From positions 1 through 29,338 of the IMG/VR virus record IMGVR_UViG_3300042350_001482: 29,338 nucleotides of DNA; one strand, written 5' to 3'. Shown piece after piece: positions 29,018 through 29,338 of the stretch. The translations under genes were made by a program, and so were the position numbers. Below the pieces are notes generated by a model. The model had not been told where the DNA came from and made no database searches. It saw only the letters and a list, made by a program, of their open reading frames with translations. How positions within the stretch are numbered: the stretch's first letter is position 1; the number at the start of each line of letters is the position of its first letter. Origin of the DNA: a virus.

Positions 29018-29338
29018 TATTCTGCTATTATTGTTGGTTCTATAATCGTTGTAGGTGTAATTAATAATTCAGTTTCATAACCTCTATTTAGGATCAAGTT
29101 GTTGAATACTCGTAACATGCTTTTTTGGATTGGTCGAATACACGTTCCTATAAAGTGACCATAAGCCACCGCTAATTCATCTGCATTCGAGCTAAAGCCA
29201 GCGCCACCATTGTAAAGTCCCAATAATAACGGACTTGTAATTCTGTGCCCTGTTAAGATTCTCGTTGTGATTCGAGTTTCTAAGGTAGTATAGTATGTAT
29301 CGTTAGTACTTGTAATCGGAGTTACTTCGGGCGCATGT
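29017..29338 (-). CDS. Portal protein, C-terminal part (continues from base 1)
   Basis: This is the 3' end of the portal gene. Reading the minus strand from 29211, which joins base 1, gives 64 codons and a stop at 29019-29017, with IGTCIRPIQKSMLRVFNNLI in the middle and a C terminus ending PTTIIEPTIIAE. Bases 29212-29338 repeat the left end, so the frame from 29338 is a second copy of residues already encoded at 1-127. A local ATG at 29223 is internal, not a start. The stop overlaps the connector start by one base. Confidence 0.75.
   Translation of the reverse strand, partial: HAPEVTPITSTNDTYYTTLETRITTRILTGHRITSPLLLGLYNGGAGFSSNADELAVAYGHFIGTCIRPIQKSMLRVFNNLILNRGYETELLITPTTIIEPTIIAE
29212..29338. 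repeat. Terminal direct repeat, right copy (contig overlap)
   Basis: Identical to bases 1-127. See the left copy; removing one gives a 29,211-bp circle. Confidence 0.9.

Noticed and set aside
29017-29223. Independent 68-residue gene at the right end
   Set aside because: Its ATG is internal; the frame is the C-terminal part of the portal gene continuing from base 1.

Overview
The window looks like the complete circular or circularly permuted genome of a tailed phage of a Bacteroidetes host, probably a flavobacterium. Bases 1-127 recur exactly at 29212-29338, so the unit genome would be 29,211 bp, and the portal gene runs across the contig ends. The host guess rests on AT-rich sequence, promoters of the TTTG-N19-TAnnTTTG type, A-rich ribosome binding sites without Shine-Dalgarno cores, and protein families I associate with Bacteroidetes phages (VirE_N-type primase, DUF5681 terminase small subunit, DUF6712-like connector). 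I see no integrase, excisionase, CI-like repressor, tRNA or CRISPR array, so a lytic lifestyle is likely. An 804-residue tape measure protein points to a long tail (siphovirus-like).

All recognised genes lie on the minus strand, so transcription runs from high to low coordinates. The early region starts at a near-consensus promoter (26731-26761), just after the late-operon terminator (26825-26855). It holds small unknown genes, a second copy of the same promoter (26024-26054), then a Rad52-like annealing protein, a PD-(D/E)XK exonuclease, a stand-alone DnaA domain IV-like protein, a two-HTH protein, two small unknown genes, an IbrB/IbrA pair (ParB-like plus PAPS-reductase-like) and an SSB-like protein ending in DDLPF. 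A roughly 400-bp AT-rich non-coding stretch (19705-20110) full of dyads is the best candidate for an origin and a promoter region. Below it are a primase-helicase, a VRR-NUC-like nuclease and a sigma/RinA-like regulator. No DNA polymerase is seen, so replication probably uses the host polymerase.

The late region follows the regulator: a tandem duplication that makes a chimeric mini-ORF, a metallophosphatase, two overlapping small genes, a tiny HExxH protein, terminase small and large subunits, neck proteins, a tail assembly chaperone with a HIV-like U UUU UUA slippery site, two large tail proteins, tape measure, XkdF-like prohead protease, scaffold-like protein, major capsid protein, tail tube protein, small proteins, portal, connector, and a lysis cassette (holin candidate and M15 peptidase endolysin) closed by a strong terminator. 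Tail genes precede head genes and the portal lies far from the terminase, an uncommon order. Hairpin terminators on both sides of the tail tube gene probably step down expression from capsid to tube to portal.

The most notable points are the programmed frameshift in the tail chaperone, the duplicated promoter-operator-leader cassette with a dyad over the -33 box, the sigma/phosphatase segmental duplication with mostly synonymous divergence, and the IbrAB module.
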